Below, in pieces: positions 1 through 5,470 of a stretch of 5,470 nt of DNA. Under the pieces are notes generated by a model. The model did no database searches and was not told the origin of the DNA. It saw only the letters and a list, made by a program, of their open reading frames with translations. A program made the position numbers and the translations under genes. The DNA comes from Smithella sp. ME-1. GTDB taxonomy: Bacteria > Desulfobacterota > Syntrophia > Syntrophales > Smithellaceae. The stretch is taken from positions 1 to 5,470 of the forward strand of contig AWGX01000204.1 in assembly GCA_000495415.1 (NCBI GenBank). The letters are read 5' to 3'. Each line of letters begins with the position of its first letter. Position 1 is the first letter of the stretch.

Positions 1-696
1 AAGCCAGTAACGATGTATGCTGTAAGTATAGGTTTCATTAACCAGCACAAAATCTTCTTTCTTGGAAAGGGCCACACCATTAGCGAAATGAAGCCCGCTA
101 ATTAATACAGTTACTTTGCCGGTAACGGGATCGTAGCGCATTAATCTGCCATGCGGACGCGCTTCCAGCATATCCAGCAGATAGTCTTTTAAAGGGAATT
201 TATCAGATGCATCCGTGAAATAAACCGTTCCGTTTTGAGCCACGTCCAGCGCGTCAGTGCATTTAAACGGTATACCATTAGCTGATGTCGCCAGAATTTT
301 TACCAGGCCTTGAGGATCGACAGAAAGAAGACCTTTGTAAGCATCGGCTACTATCAAATTTCCTTTTTTATCAAATTTCATTCCCAGTGGACGTCCTTCG
401 GTCGTGGCAAAGGTTTCAATGATTCCGTCCTGCAACAGTCGTGAAATCTTTCCATCCGGGGTGCCGAAATAAAGACGACCTTTTTCATCCACCGCTATTT
501 CTTCCGGACTTTCGACTTTTCCCTTAACCAATATCTCCGCCTTTTGCAGAAGATTATTTGGTGCCAATATCCCGGTCATTGCTGGTTTTGAAGGAGCATT
601 ATACGCGACAGGATTTATCGGTGACTTTAAAGTTATGAAGATTATTAGTAATAGAATGGAAATTCCCACAGCGGCCAAAACAATTTTTTTAAACAT
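1..696 (-). CDS. Membrane-anchored strictosidine synthase / SMP-30-like beta-propeller protein (3' end outside window)
   Basis: The minus strand is open from an ATG at 696 to the window edge, giving the first 232 residues of a longer protein; the C-terminus is missing. A good ribosome binding site (AAGGAG) sits 6 bases before the ATG. Residues 3-23 are a hydrophobic segment after a short basic N-terminus (MFKK), which reads as a signal anchor, so the rest should face the periplasm or cell exterior. From about residue 60, propeller-type repeats follow: GRLYFGTPDG (73-82), GRPLGMKFD (101-109), ADAYKGLL (117-124), DALDVAQNGTVYFTDAS (148-164), RPHGRLMRYDP (180-190) and GLHFANGVALS (201-211), ending in NETYTYSIHRYWL. 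These match the strictosidine synthase/APMAP branch of the SMP-30/gluconolactonase superfamily. Bacterial members are usually predicted lactonases or esterases, but the substrate here cannot be told. It diverges from the PTS gene cluster and is transcribed independently. Confidence 0.88.
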   Translation of the reverse strand, partial: MFKKIVLAAVGISILLLIIFITLKSPINPVAYNAPSKPAMTGILAPNNLLQKAEILVKGKVESPEEIAVDEKGRLYFGTPDGKISRLLQDGIIETFATTEGRPLGMKFDKKGNLIVADAYKGLLSVDPQGLVKILATSANGIPFKCTDALDVAQNGTVYFTDASDKFPLKDYLLDMLEARPHGRLMRYDPVTGKVTVLISGLHFANGVALSKKEDFVLVNETYTYSIHRYWL

Positions 697-840
697 ATTC
701 TACTCCTTATGTTTTATTGTTTGTTTAGCTTCTGCATTACCGGAAATGTTCGTTTAGAATACTCGTTTGAATTCCACCTGTCAAAAGAATATTGCCATAC
801 ATCTATAAAACAGCTGAAGATTTATTGAAAAGGGCAATCC

Positions 841-856
841 CGGGAAGCATTTCCCG
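841..856. repeat. Small perfect inverted repeat (hairpin)
   Basis: CGGGAA (841-846) and TTCCCG (851-856) form a perfect 6-bp stem around a 4-base loop GCAT. No T-run follows on either strand, so it does not look like an intrinsic terminator. It could be an operator or a chance palindrome. Confidence 0.35.
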
Positions 857-982
857 TAAGTCCGGTATAACAGACGCTCTGAAAAGATCAGCAGGAGAAA
901 CATTGTGCGATTTCAGTTAATCCAATAAGTTACAAGACATAAAACATTTAATCTTTAACTTGAAATAATAAGTTCATTAGTC

Positions 983-1011
983 TTGACAATTGTTGTGCAA
1001 TCCATTAGCTT
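983..1011 (+). promoter_or_regulatory. Candidate sigma-70 type promoter upstream of the PTS cluster
   Basis: A perfect -35 hexamer TTGACA (983-988) is followed after 17 bases by TAGCTT (1006-1011), a poor -10 with 3 of 6 matches. The -35 overlaps the palindrome ACAATTGT (986-993), which could be an operator half. If used, it would give a leader of about 60 bases before EIIA. The weak -10 suggests either an activator-dependent promoter or a chance match. Confidence 0.35.
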
Positions 1012-1031
1012 ACCGCTTTAAATTTCAGAAA

Positions 1032-1059
1032 ATGACAAAGACAGCGGTATTGCTAAAAT
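1032..1059 (+). promoter_or_regulatory. Candidate extended -10 promoter just before EIIA
   Basis: ATGACA (1032-1037, 5 of 6 to the -35 consensus) is followed after 16 bases by TAAAAT (1054-1059, 5 of 6 to the -10 consensus), preceded by TGC, an extended -10. By sequence it is a better match than the site at 983. The predicted start near 1066 would leave only about 15 bases of leader, with the ribosome binding site at 1068-1074 almost at the 5' end, which makes it less certain. Confidence 0.35.
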
Positions 1060-1080
1060 GCTTCTTCGGAGGGGAATAAA

Positions 1081-1491
1081 ATGATAGGTGTACTTATTAC
1101 AACGCATGGCAATTTGGGGGATGAATTGATAAAGTCCGCAGAATTAATCAGAGGGCCATTAAGTAATATACTACATATTTGTGTTGATCAGGCAAAAGAT
1201 GTTGAAGATTTGAAAAAAGAAATAAGCAATGCCATCAAGAAACTGGATAAAGGCAAGGGAGTCCTGGTTCTTACGGATCTTTTTGGCGGTACACCTTCCA
1301 ACATTTCACTTTCTTTTATGAAAGAAGGAAAAGTTGAAGTTCTCACCGGAGTTAATTTGCCCATGGTGCTCAAGTTATCGGAAATCAAAGAAGATACGAC
1401 TTTACGCGATTTTGCCTGCCTTATTAAAAATTACGGTGAAAAAAATATTATGCTGGCCAGTGAAATTTTAAGCAAAAAAGCCAGCCGGTAA
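1081..1491 (+). CDS. PTS mannose/fructose/sorbose-family EIIA component
   Basis: This 136-residue cytoplasmic protein is the stand-alone IIA domain of a mannose-family phosphotransferase system. It accepts phosphate from HPr on a histidine and passes it to EIIB. His9 in LITTHG (5-10) is the expected phosphorylation site. The signature LTDLFGGTPSN (64-74), with Asp66 as the conserved partner acidic residue, and GVNLPMVLKL (90-99) are both typical of the family. The length matches a single IIA domain, whereas in E. coli ManX the A and B domains are fused. The ATG at 1081 has a strong GGAGGGG site (1068-1074) at good spacing. It is first in a run of same-strand genes, with EIIB 37 bases downstream. 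Free-standing EIIA-Man proteins of this size also occur in regulatory PTS branches, so a transport role is not assured. Confidence 0.95.
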   Translation: MIGVLITTHGNLGDELIKSAELIRGPLSNILHICVDQAKDVEDLKKEISNAIKKLDKGKGVLVLTDLFGGTPSNISLSFMKEGKVEVLTGVNLPMVLKLSEIKEDTTLRDFACLIKNYGEKNIMLASEILSKKASR

Positions 1492-1514
1492 TTAATTTTG
1501 TGGTTATTCCGGCC

Positions 1515-1519
1515 GGAGG
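1515..1519 (+). promoter_or_regulatory. Ribosome binding site deciding the EIIB TTG start
   Basis: GGAGG lies 9 bases before TTG 1529. An earlier in-frame TTG at 1520 directly abuts this site, which leaves no spacing, so 1529 is the better start. There is no in-frame ATG near the N-terminus. Confidence 0.7.
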
Positions 1520-1528
1520 TTGTTCCAT

Positions 1529-2041
1529 TTGGCGAAAGATTTGAATATAGTTTTAGTTCGGGTTGACAGCAGGCTTGTCCACGGTCAGATATTGGAGGCC
1601 TGGGTACCACATGTCATGGCAAGATGTATTATTGTAGTCGACAACAAAGTAGCCGGTGATTCCTTTGCCGAGACAATAATAAGAATGGCGGTACCCAGTG
1701 CAATCGAATTAATCATCAGTAACGTGGATCAATTCGTAAGGAATTACAGTTTTACCCGGGGTAATGGTAAAAAAACGATGGTGTTGTTTAGCAACATTGC
1801 CGATGCGTGTGATGCTTATCATCGGGGATTTCATTTTGACAAATTAAACATCGGAAATGTTTATAATAATGAGTATAAAGTCTGTTGTTCTCCTTCCGTT
1901 TTTTTATGTGATAAAGAAATTAAATGCATTGAATACCTGTTAGAAAAATCCGAGGTTACTGTAGAATTAAAAGTAGTGCCCAAAGGAAAGACAGTTAACA
2001 TTAAGGATGCCCTTCGGAATTACTGGAAGAAGAAATCATAA
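1529..2041 (+). CDS. PTS mannose/fructose/sorbose-family EIIB component
   Basis: This is the cytoplasmic IIB subunit, which takes phosphate from EIIA onto a histidine and delivers it to sugar bound by the membrane subunits. The signature LVRVDSRLVHGQILEAWV (9-26) carries the active-site His18, corresponding to the RIDDRLIHGQ motif of the family. VVDNKVAGD (36-44) and LNIGNVYNN (106-114) are further family landmarks, and the protein ends near KVVPKGKTV (148-156) and a basic tail. At 170 residues it has the normal length for a separate IIB protein. It starts with TTG: a frame extension to TTG 1520 would place the start against the GGAGG site, so 1529 is chosen. SPSVFL (121-126) is preceded by a Cys pair (119-120), an unusual local cysteine cluster. 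It follows EIIA by 37 bases and precedes EIIC by 38, consistent with one operon. Confidence 0.93.
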   Translation: MAKDLNIVLVRVDSRLVHGQILEAWVPHVMARCIIVVDNKVAGDSFAETIIRMAVPSAIELIISNVDQFVRNYSFTRGNGKKTMVLFSNIADACDAYHRGFHFDKLNIGNVYNNEYKVCCSPSVFLCDKEIKCIEYLLEKSEVTVELKVVPKGKTVNIKDALRNYWKKKS

Positions 2042-2069
2042 AAGTATCAGGGAATCTTCGGCTCCTTAC

Positions 2070-2074
2070 GGAGG
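2070..2074 (+). promoter_or_regulatory. Ribosome binding site for the EIIC TTG start
   Basis: GGAGG is 5 bases ahead of TTG 2080 and supports this rare start codon. The next in-frame ATG falls at residue 25, inside the first membrane segment, so it is not a plausible start. Confidence 0.7.
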
Positions 2075-2079
2075 CTTAT

Positions 2080-2775
2080 TTGTTTACGGAAATTATTTTA
2101 GTATCTTTACTTGGCGGATTACTGTGTCTTGATCGAGTTTTTATTCAGGCCATGGTTTCCCGGCCGGTAGTAATCGCTCCTCTGATAGGGTTGTTATTAA
2201 ACAATCCTTATGCAGGATTGATAATAGGAGCATTTGTTGAACTTATTTGGATTGATCGTATCCCCATAGGAACTTATATTCCTCCCAATGATTCCATAAC
2301 TGCTGTTGTGGCGACTTCAACTGCTTTGATTGCCGGATCGACATTAGGAGGCACCTCTCCGGAATTAATCTCACTTAGTATACTTATAGCCATTCCCTGT
2401 GGAGGTTTAGCCAAACAGATGGATGTTCAAATCATAAAATCCAATGATTCTTTGTCCGACAAAGCGTTGGAAGACGCGAAAGAAAATAACATTCAGGCAG
2501 TAGAGCGGAAAACTTATTTAGGACTGATCAAGGTGTTTTTATTTTACGTCTTATTTCTGCTGGCCGCTCAGGCTCTGCTAGTTCCTTCTGTAATCTGGAT
2601 TTATCCCCAATTAAACGCTACCGCTATAAAGACTCTTTCTTTCACATATTATTTTCTGCCGCTTCTGGGAATCGCCGTGGCTATTAATATGCTAAAACTC
2701 CGCAGAGCCATTCCCGTTTTTTGCGCGATATTTTTAATTGTGGCGCTGTTTTTAGAAGTTTTTCATATCCTATGA
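2080..2775 (+). CDS. PTS mannose/fructose/sorbose-family EIIC membrane component
   Basis: This 231-residue hydrophobic protein fits the IIC subunit of a mannose-family PTS permease, which with IID forms the sugar channel in the inner membrane. Predicted membrane stretches lie at roughly 3-24, 30-55, 73-106, 148-171, 185-205 and 210-229, separated by a charged loop at about 112-146. The N-terminal half carries family marks: SRPVVIAPLIGLLL (27-40), GAFVELIWIDRIPIGTYIPP (50-69) and NDSITAVVATSTALIAG (70-86), equivalent to the RPLV...G..LE.....G...PPD pattern. It is somewhat shorter than E. coli ManY (about 266 residues) but appears complete. Translation begins at TTG with a GGAGG site at close spacing. 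Its stop overlaps the rimI start as ATGA. The expected partner gene for EIID does not follow, which leaves the transporter incomplete at this locus. Confidence 0.9.
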   Translation: MFTEIILVSLLGGLLCLDRVFIQAMVSRPVVIAPLIGLLLNNPYAGLIIGAFVELIWIDRIPIGTYIPPNDSITAVVATSTALIAGSTLGGTSPELISLSILIAIPCGGLAKQMDVQIIKSNDSLSDKALEDAKENNIQAVERKTYLGLIKVFLFYVLFLLAAQALLVPSVIWIYPQLNATAIKTLSFTYYFLPLLGIAVAINMLKLRRAIPVFCAIFLIVALFLEVFHIL

Positions 2776-3251
2776 AAAATACCTCCGTGGTGACAATTAA
2801 TCTGATGGATAAGGCTGATCTGCCGGAAATACTGGCGATTGAGCGGGAATGCTTTCCCTCACCCTGGTCAGTGAGTATGTTTACAAGAGAACTGGAAAGG
2901 TCTCATTCTGTGTGTCTTACCGCAAGGATAAATGTAAAAGGAAAAAAAACCATCGGAGCATATATCATTTTCTGGCTGGTAGCTGGTGAAGTACATTTAC
3001 ACAATCTGGCTGTAAAAAAGGAGCACAGGAAACAGGGAATAGCTTATAGGCTTATGGAAGCAATGAGGGAAATTGCGGGAAAAAATGAAATTACAGTTCA
3101 AACCCTGGAAGTAAGAGAATCAAATATCGAAGCAATAAAGCTTTACCAGAAATGCGGTTTTGTAGTAGAAGGGATAAGACCGCTTTATTACGCGGACACG
3201 CGTGAGGATGCCTTAATCATGTGGGCGGATGTTAAACCCGTCAGAAAATAG
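2772..3251 (+). CDS. rimI: Ribosomal protein S18-alanine N-acetyltransferase RimI
   Basis: This 159-residue GNAT-fold cytoplasmic enzyme transfers acetyl from acetyl-CoA to the N-terminal alanine of ribosomal protein S18, and in some bacteria to other proteins. RimI features are clear: ECFPSPWS (26-33), the acetyl-CoA loop RKQGIA (86-91) within LHNLAVKKEHRKQGIAYRL, LEVRESN (112-118), AIKLYQKCGF (121-130) and the C-terminal YY...TREDALIMW (139-151). By alignment with E. coli RimI, Glu113 and Tyr125 match the catalytic Glu103 and Tyr115. The ATG at 2772 is chosen because it forms an ATGA overlap with the EIIC stop and gives a standard RimI N-terminus. A longer TTG-started frame from 2721 would run 17 residues into EIIC coding sequence without any family resemblance. 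No strong ribosome binding site precedes it, so translation is probably coupled to EIIC. Confidence 0.93.
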   Translation: MKNTSVVTINLMDKADLPEILAIERECFPSPWSVSMFTRELERSHSVCLTARINVKGKKTIGAYIIFWLVAGEVHLHNLAVKKEHRKQGIAYRLMEAMREIAGKNEITVQTLEVRESNIEAIKLYQKCGFVVEGIRPLYYADTREDALIMWADVKPVRK

Positions 3252-3326
3252 CGGGCGAATAATTTTAATGGCGGTTTATATCTGTCGTCTGATAAAATGA
3301 AAATATTATACTGACCGGAGTAAAAA

Positions 3327-4139
3327 ATGGCCGGAAACATCTACATCGGTGAAATTGTAAAGAATGAAGAAGTTCAGGAAGACTGCTTTTTGATGAAAGT
3401 TAAAGTTGCTTCTTCCTTTGAAAATCCGCTGCCCGGCCAGTTTGTTATGATGCGCATAGCCGGATTAAATGATCCGTTCTTGTCCCGTCCCATCAGCATT
3501 TATTCCTTTTCCCGGGAAAATAATTTTTGTTTGATTGAATTACTGTATCGTGTGGTAGGCAAGGGAACACAGATTATGGCGGGGTTGATTGAAGGCTCTC
3601 AAGTTGAAATTAACGGTCCACTGGGCAATGGTTTCGAGATTCGGTCTGTCAAAAAGAATGTTGTATTTATTGCCGGAGGACTCGGTATAGCTCCTCTGTC
3701 GTTATTGATTGAAAATATATCCCGCAAATTTCCTTCGTCCTCAATGACTTTATATTTCGGCGCTCAGGAAGCCGCGGCAGTGGTTGGATTGGATAAGCCA
3801 CAAAATATTTGTCAGGATGTTAATATTTGTACTGATGACGGAAGCCTCGGTGCAAGGAGTCTGGTGACGCAGGCTTTTCAAAAAGATATAAAAAAGTTTT
3901 TACCGGAGAACACTTCCATCTATGCTTGTGGCCCTAAAGGGATGCTTATATCGTTGGCAAAGATACTGAGCAAAAGCAAAATTGACTGTCAGGTGTCGTT
4001 GGAAGAAAGAATGGCTTGCGGTACAGGTGCGTGTATGGGTTGCGCGGTAGCAATAAAGGATAAAAAAGGAGTGCTCGGTTATCAGCGGGTTTGCGCTGAT
4101 GGTCCGGTATTTAATTTACGGGATATTATCTGGGAATAA
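3327..4139 (+). CDS. pyrK: Dihydroorotate dehydrogenase electron transfer subunit PyrK
   Basis: PyrK is the FAD and [2Fe-2S] subunit that passes electrons from dihydroorotate oxidation by PyrD to NAD+. Residues 1-100 form the FAD-binding barrel, with GQFVMMR (37-43) and the flavin motif RPISIYS (54-60). The NAD-binding domain shows [11 protein letters not shown] (114-124), TDDGSLG (169-175) and YACGPKGM (199-206). The C-terminal cluster motif [14 protein letters not shown] (227-240) plus Cys256 supplies the four iron-sulfur ligands Cys231, Cys236, Cys239 and Cys256, all present. Length (270) is normal. The ATG is preceded by CCGGAG (3315-3320) at good spacing. The stop is one base ahead of the pyrD start, as expected for two subunits of one complex made together. 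A 75-bp gap separates it from rimI; no convincing promoter was seen there. Confidence 0.96.
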   Translation: MAGNIYIGEIVKNEEVQEDCFLMKVKVASSFENPLPGQFVMMRIAGLNDPFLSRPISIYSFSRENNFCLIELLYRVVGKGTQIMAGLIEGSQVEINGPLGNGFEIRSVKKNVVFIAGGLGIAPLSLLIENISRKFPSSSMTLYFGAQEAAAVVGLDKPQNICQDVNICTDDGSLGARSLVTQAFQKDIKKFLPENTSIYACGPKGMLISLAKILSKSKIDCQVSLEERMACGTGACMGCAVAIKDKKGVLGYQRVCADGPVFNLRDIIWE

Positions 4140-4140
4140 A

Positions 4141-5067
4141 ATGAAATCAAAAACATCTCCACAAATAGCCGTGCATCTGGGGCGGTTGAAATTAAAAAAT
4201 CCGGTAATGACGGCATCGGGCACATTTGGCTATGGAGAAGAATATGCCGATTATGTGGACTTAAACAAGCTGGGCGCCGTTGTTGTAAAAGGATTGTCGC
4301 TGAAGCCACGTCTGGGAAATCCGCCGCCGCGCATAATGGAAACAACAGGCGGCATGCTCAACTCGGTTGGTTTGCAGAATATCGGGGTGGACGCTTTCAT
4401 CGAAGATAAACTTCCCTTTCTTCGTAAATATGACACAGCCGTGATTGCCAACATTTACGGTGAGACTTTTGATGAATTCAAAAAAGTGGCGAAAAGATTA
4501 AGTGCGGCCAAAGGCGTGCACGCACTGGAAGTGAATATTTCCTGCCCCAATGTAAAGAACGGCGGAGTAATTTTCGGCTCTGATCCTAAAGTAGCCGCCA
4601 GAGTGACGCAAGAGGTAAAAGAAGAAACCTCTTTGCCCGTTATTGTCAAGCTTACTCCTAATGTAACTGATATCGCTGCTATCGCGCAGGCGGTGGAAAA
4701 AGCAGGAGCGGACGCCATATCATTAATTAATACGCTGACGGGAATGTCTGTTGATTTAAAAACAAGAAAACCACATTTGAGAAATATAACCGGCGGCTTA
4801 TCGGGTCCGGCAATCAAGCCTGTTGCCCTGCGCATGGTTTGGGAGGTCGTAAAAAAAGTATCCGTGCCCGTTATCGGCATCGGTGGAATAATGACGGCTG
4901 AAGACGCGCTGGAATTTTTAATTTTAGGTGCGCAGGCGGTGCAAATCGGCACGGCGAATTTTGTCAATCCTCACGCCACGATGGAAATTATCGAAGGAAT
5001 ACAAGATTATTTGGCTGTCAACAAAATAAAAGATATCAACGATGTTATCGGAAAATTACAGCCCTAA
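4141..5067 (+). CDS. pyrD: Dihydroorotate dehydrogenase class 1B catalytic subunit PyrD
   Basis: This 308-residue FMN enzyme oxidises dihydroorotate to orotate, the fourth step of de novo UMP synthesis, in a cytoplasmic heterotetramer with PyrK. The TIM-barrel signatures are intact: [13 protein letters not shown] (20-32), [10 protein letters not shown] (48-57), [11 protein letters not shown] (70-80), [11 protein letters not shown] (132-142), VKLTPNV (169-175), INTLTGM (196-202), [10 protein letters not shown] (218-227) and [12 protein letters not shown] (246-257). Cys135 is the catalytic base of the class 1 enzymes, and its presence with an adjacent pyrK identifies class 1B (NAD-linked) rather than the quinone-linked class 2 type. 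The start at ATG 4141 is one base after the pyrK stop, with a modest GGGA (4132-4135). A longer frame from ATG 4099 would overlap pyrK by 41 bases and add residues unlike the family. Confidence 0.97.
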   Translation: MKSKTSPQIAVHLGRLKLKNPVMTASGTFGYGEEYADYVDLNKLGAVVVKGLSLKPRLGNPPPRIMETTGGMLNSVGLQNIGVDAFIEDKLPFLRKYDTAVIANIYGETFDEFKKVAKRLSAAKGVHALEVNISCPNVKNGGVIFGSDPKVAARVTQEVKEETSLPVIVKLTPNVTDIAAIAQAVEKAGADAISLINTLTGMSVDLKTRKPHLRNITGGLSGPAIKPVALRMVWEVVKKVSVPVIGIGGIMTAEDALEFLILGAQAVQIGTANFVNPHATMEIIEGIQDYLAVNKIKDINDVIGKLQP

Positions 5068-5094
5068 ATATTTTCCCAAAGGAAAAGTATTCAG

Positions 5095-5304
5095 ATGGTA
5101 AGGAACAGTCATATTTTGAAAGAATTTGAAGATTCCTTCACCCGAAAAGAGGGACAACTCCCTCCACAAAGAGCGTTTGATATCTTTTCCTCCATGTGGC
5201 AGGAAGCCATGAATATGGGAGTGATTCCTTTTAACGATCCGCTGGCAGAAATAGAAACTGACATCAAAATGGTTAGGATACTTAATTTATGTTTGAAAAA
5301 ATAA
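5095..5304 (+). CDS. Small conserved-looking protein paired with a nucleotidyltransferase
   Basis: This 69-residue soluble protein has no catalytic motif I can name. Its first 25 residues are charged (LKEFEDSFTRKEG at 8-20), followed by a predicted helical core with MWQEAMNMGVIPFNDPLAEIE (about 34-54) and a C-terminal amphipathic segment DIKMVRILNLCLKK (56-69). The pattern 'MW.EA...GV.P..DPL..IE.DI....ILN' resembles small hypothetical proteins that I recall sitting directly before nucleotidyltransferase genes in other anaerobes; this is memory, not a search result. The ATG has AAAGGA (5078-5083) upstream at a slightly long spacing of 11 bases. It starts 27 bases after pyrD and its last 16 bases overlap the next gene, so the two are almost certainly co-translated. 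A role as the partner or antitoxin of the downstream protein is inference. Confidence 0.8.
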   Translation: MVRNSHILKEFEDSFTRKEGQLPPQRAFDIFSSMWQEAMNMGVIPFNDPLAEIETDIKMVRILNLCLKK

Positions 5305-5470
5305 TATCTTCTATAAGTGCCGGACTTGAAAGTAGTAATATTCCCTACATGCTTATTGGAGGGCAGGCTGTTTTGCTTTACGGTGAACCGCGGTTAACAC
5401 GTGACATTGACATAACGCTTGGTGTCGATATTGACAAACTGGGAAGCATTATAGCTCTTGCCAATAATCT
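5289..5470 (+). CDS. Nucleotidyltransferase-fold protein, AbiEii/MNT-like (3' end outside window)
   Basis: An ATG at 5289 opens a frame that runs to the window edge, giving 60 residues. It has a short N-terminal helix (2-15), then MLIGGQAVLLYG (21-32) and RLTRDIDITLG (35-45). The glycine pair GG (24-25) followed by the Asp-X-Asp pair D39 and D41 is the hallmark of the polymerase-beta-type nucleotidyltransferase fold, with the aspartates expected to bind metal. The spacing and the 'GGQAV..YG.PR.T.DID' wording are closest to the AbiEii-type toxin and related minimal nucleotidyltransferases. AGGA (5275-5278) is a plausible ribosome binding site inside the upstream gene, and the start overlaps that gene by 16 bases. 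A third catalytic acidic residue and the C-terminal domain, needed to assign toxin, tRNA-modifying or other function, lie outside the window. Confidence 0.85.
   Translation, partial: MFEKIISSISAGLESSNIPYMLIGGQAVLLYGEPRLTRDIDITLGVDIDKLGSIIALANN

Larger units (their letters stand above)
697..1080. other. Divergent intergenic region
   Basis: This 384-bp stretch separates the leftward propeller gene from the rightward PTS cluster and must hold the promoters for both. No open frame of convincing length was found in it. It contains two candidate rightward promoters (983-1011 and 1032-1059), a weak leftward candidate (TGAAAA at 826-831 and TCTATA at 802-807, which read TTTTCA and TATAGA with an 18-bp spacer on the minus strand), a small hairpin (841-856), and AT-rich sequence around 915-980. 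A near-repeat TTGTGCRAT occurs at 903-911 and 994-1002. There is no U-rich terminator. Confidence 0.6.

Noticed and set aside
841..856. Hairpin as an intrinsic terminator
   Set aside because: The stem is only 6 bp with no following T-run on either strand, and both flanking genes point away from it.
1188..1388. Minus-strand open frame inside EIIA
   Set aside because: It is antisense to conserved EIIA motifs and its sequence is not protein-like.
3304..3312. TATTAT/TATACT as a -10 box for pyrK
   Set aside because: No -35-like sequence lies at proper spacing, and the transcript would start inside the pyrK ribosome binding site.
4099..4140. Upstream ATG extension of pyrD
   Set aside because: The added 14 residues overlap pyrK coding sequence and do not resemble PyrD N-termini; ATG 4141 fits the family.
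4082..4345. Minus-strand open frame over the pyrK-pyrD junction
   Set aside because: It overlaps two confident genes on the other strand and has no family resemblance.
4455..4967. Long open frame (170 codons) on the minus strand within pyrD
   Set aside because: It is fully antisense to the well-conserved pyrD and its translation shows no recognisable domain; it is a shadow frame.
5095..5304. HEPN-domain partner of an MNT nucleotidyltransferase
   Set aside because: At 69 residues it is much shorter than HEPN proteins, and no R-x4-6-H motif is present.

Overview
The window looks like a chromosomal stretch from an anaerobic, Gram-negative-type bacterium of moderate GC content. The gene complement (stand-alone mannose-family PTS subunits, RimI, and a class 1B dihydroorotate dehydrogenase with its PyrK partner) and the protein sequence style resemble deltaproteobacterial or Syntrophales-like genomes. 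That placement is inference from remembered family patterns; no rRNA or other taxonomic marker is present.

Layout. Positions 1-696 on the minus strand hold the first 232 codons of a membrane-anchored, strictosidine-synthase/SMP-30-like beta-propeller protein whose C-terminus lies outside the window. A divergent intergenic region (697-1080) follows, with candidate promoters and a small hairpin. Everything from 1081 onward reads on the plus strand with short gaps or overlaps and no visible terminator: mannose/sorbose-family PTS EIIA (1081-1491), EIIB (1529-2041, TTG start), EIIC (2080-2775, TTG start), the N-acetyltransferase RimI (2772-3251, ATGA overlap with EIIC), PyrK (3327-4139), PyrD class 1B (4141-5067), a small conserved-looking protein (5095-5304), and the N-terminus of a nucleotidyltransferase-fold protein (5289 to the window end).

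Functionally there are three blocks. The PTS block has the phosphorylatable histidines on EIIA and EIIB and a membrane EIIC, but no EIID gene beside them, so it is either completed elsewhere or not a normal sugar transporter. RimI and PyrKD are housekeeping: protein N-terminal acetylation and the NAD-linked pyrimidine biosynthetic step. The last two genes overlap by 16 bp and look like a small-partner/nucleotidyltransferase module of the AbiEii/MNT-like kind, placed 27 bp behind pyrD. That module and the EIID-less PTS are the two points most worth following. No RNA gene, CRISPR array, insertion sequence or tRNA was seen.
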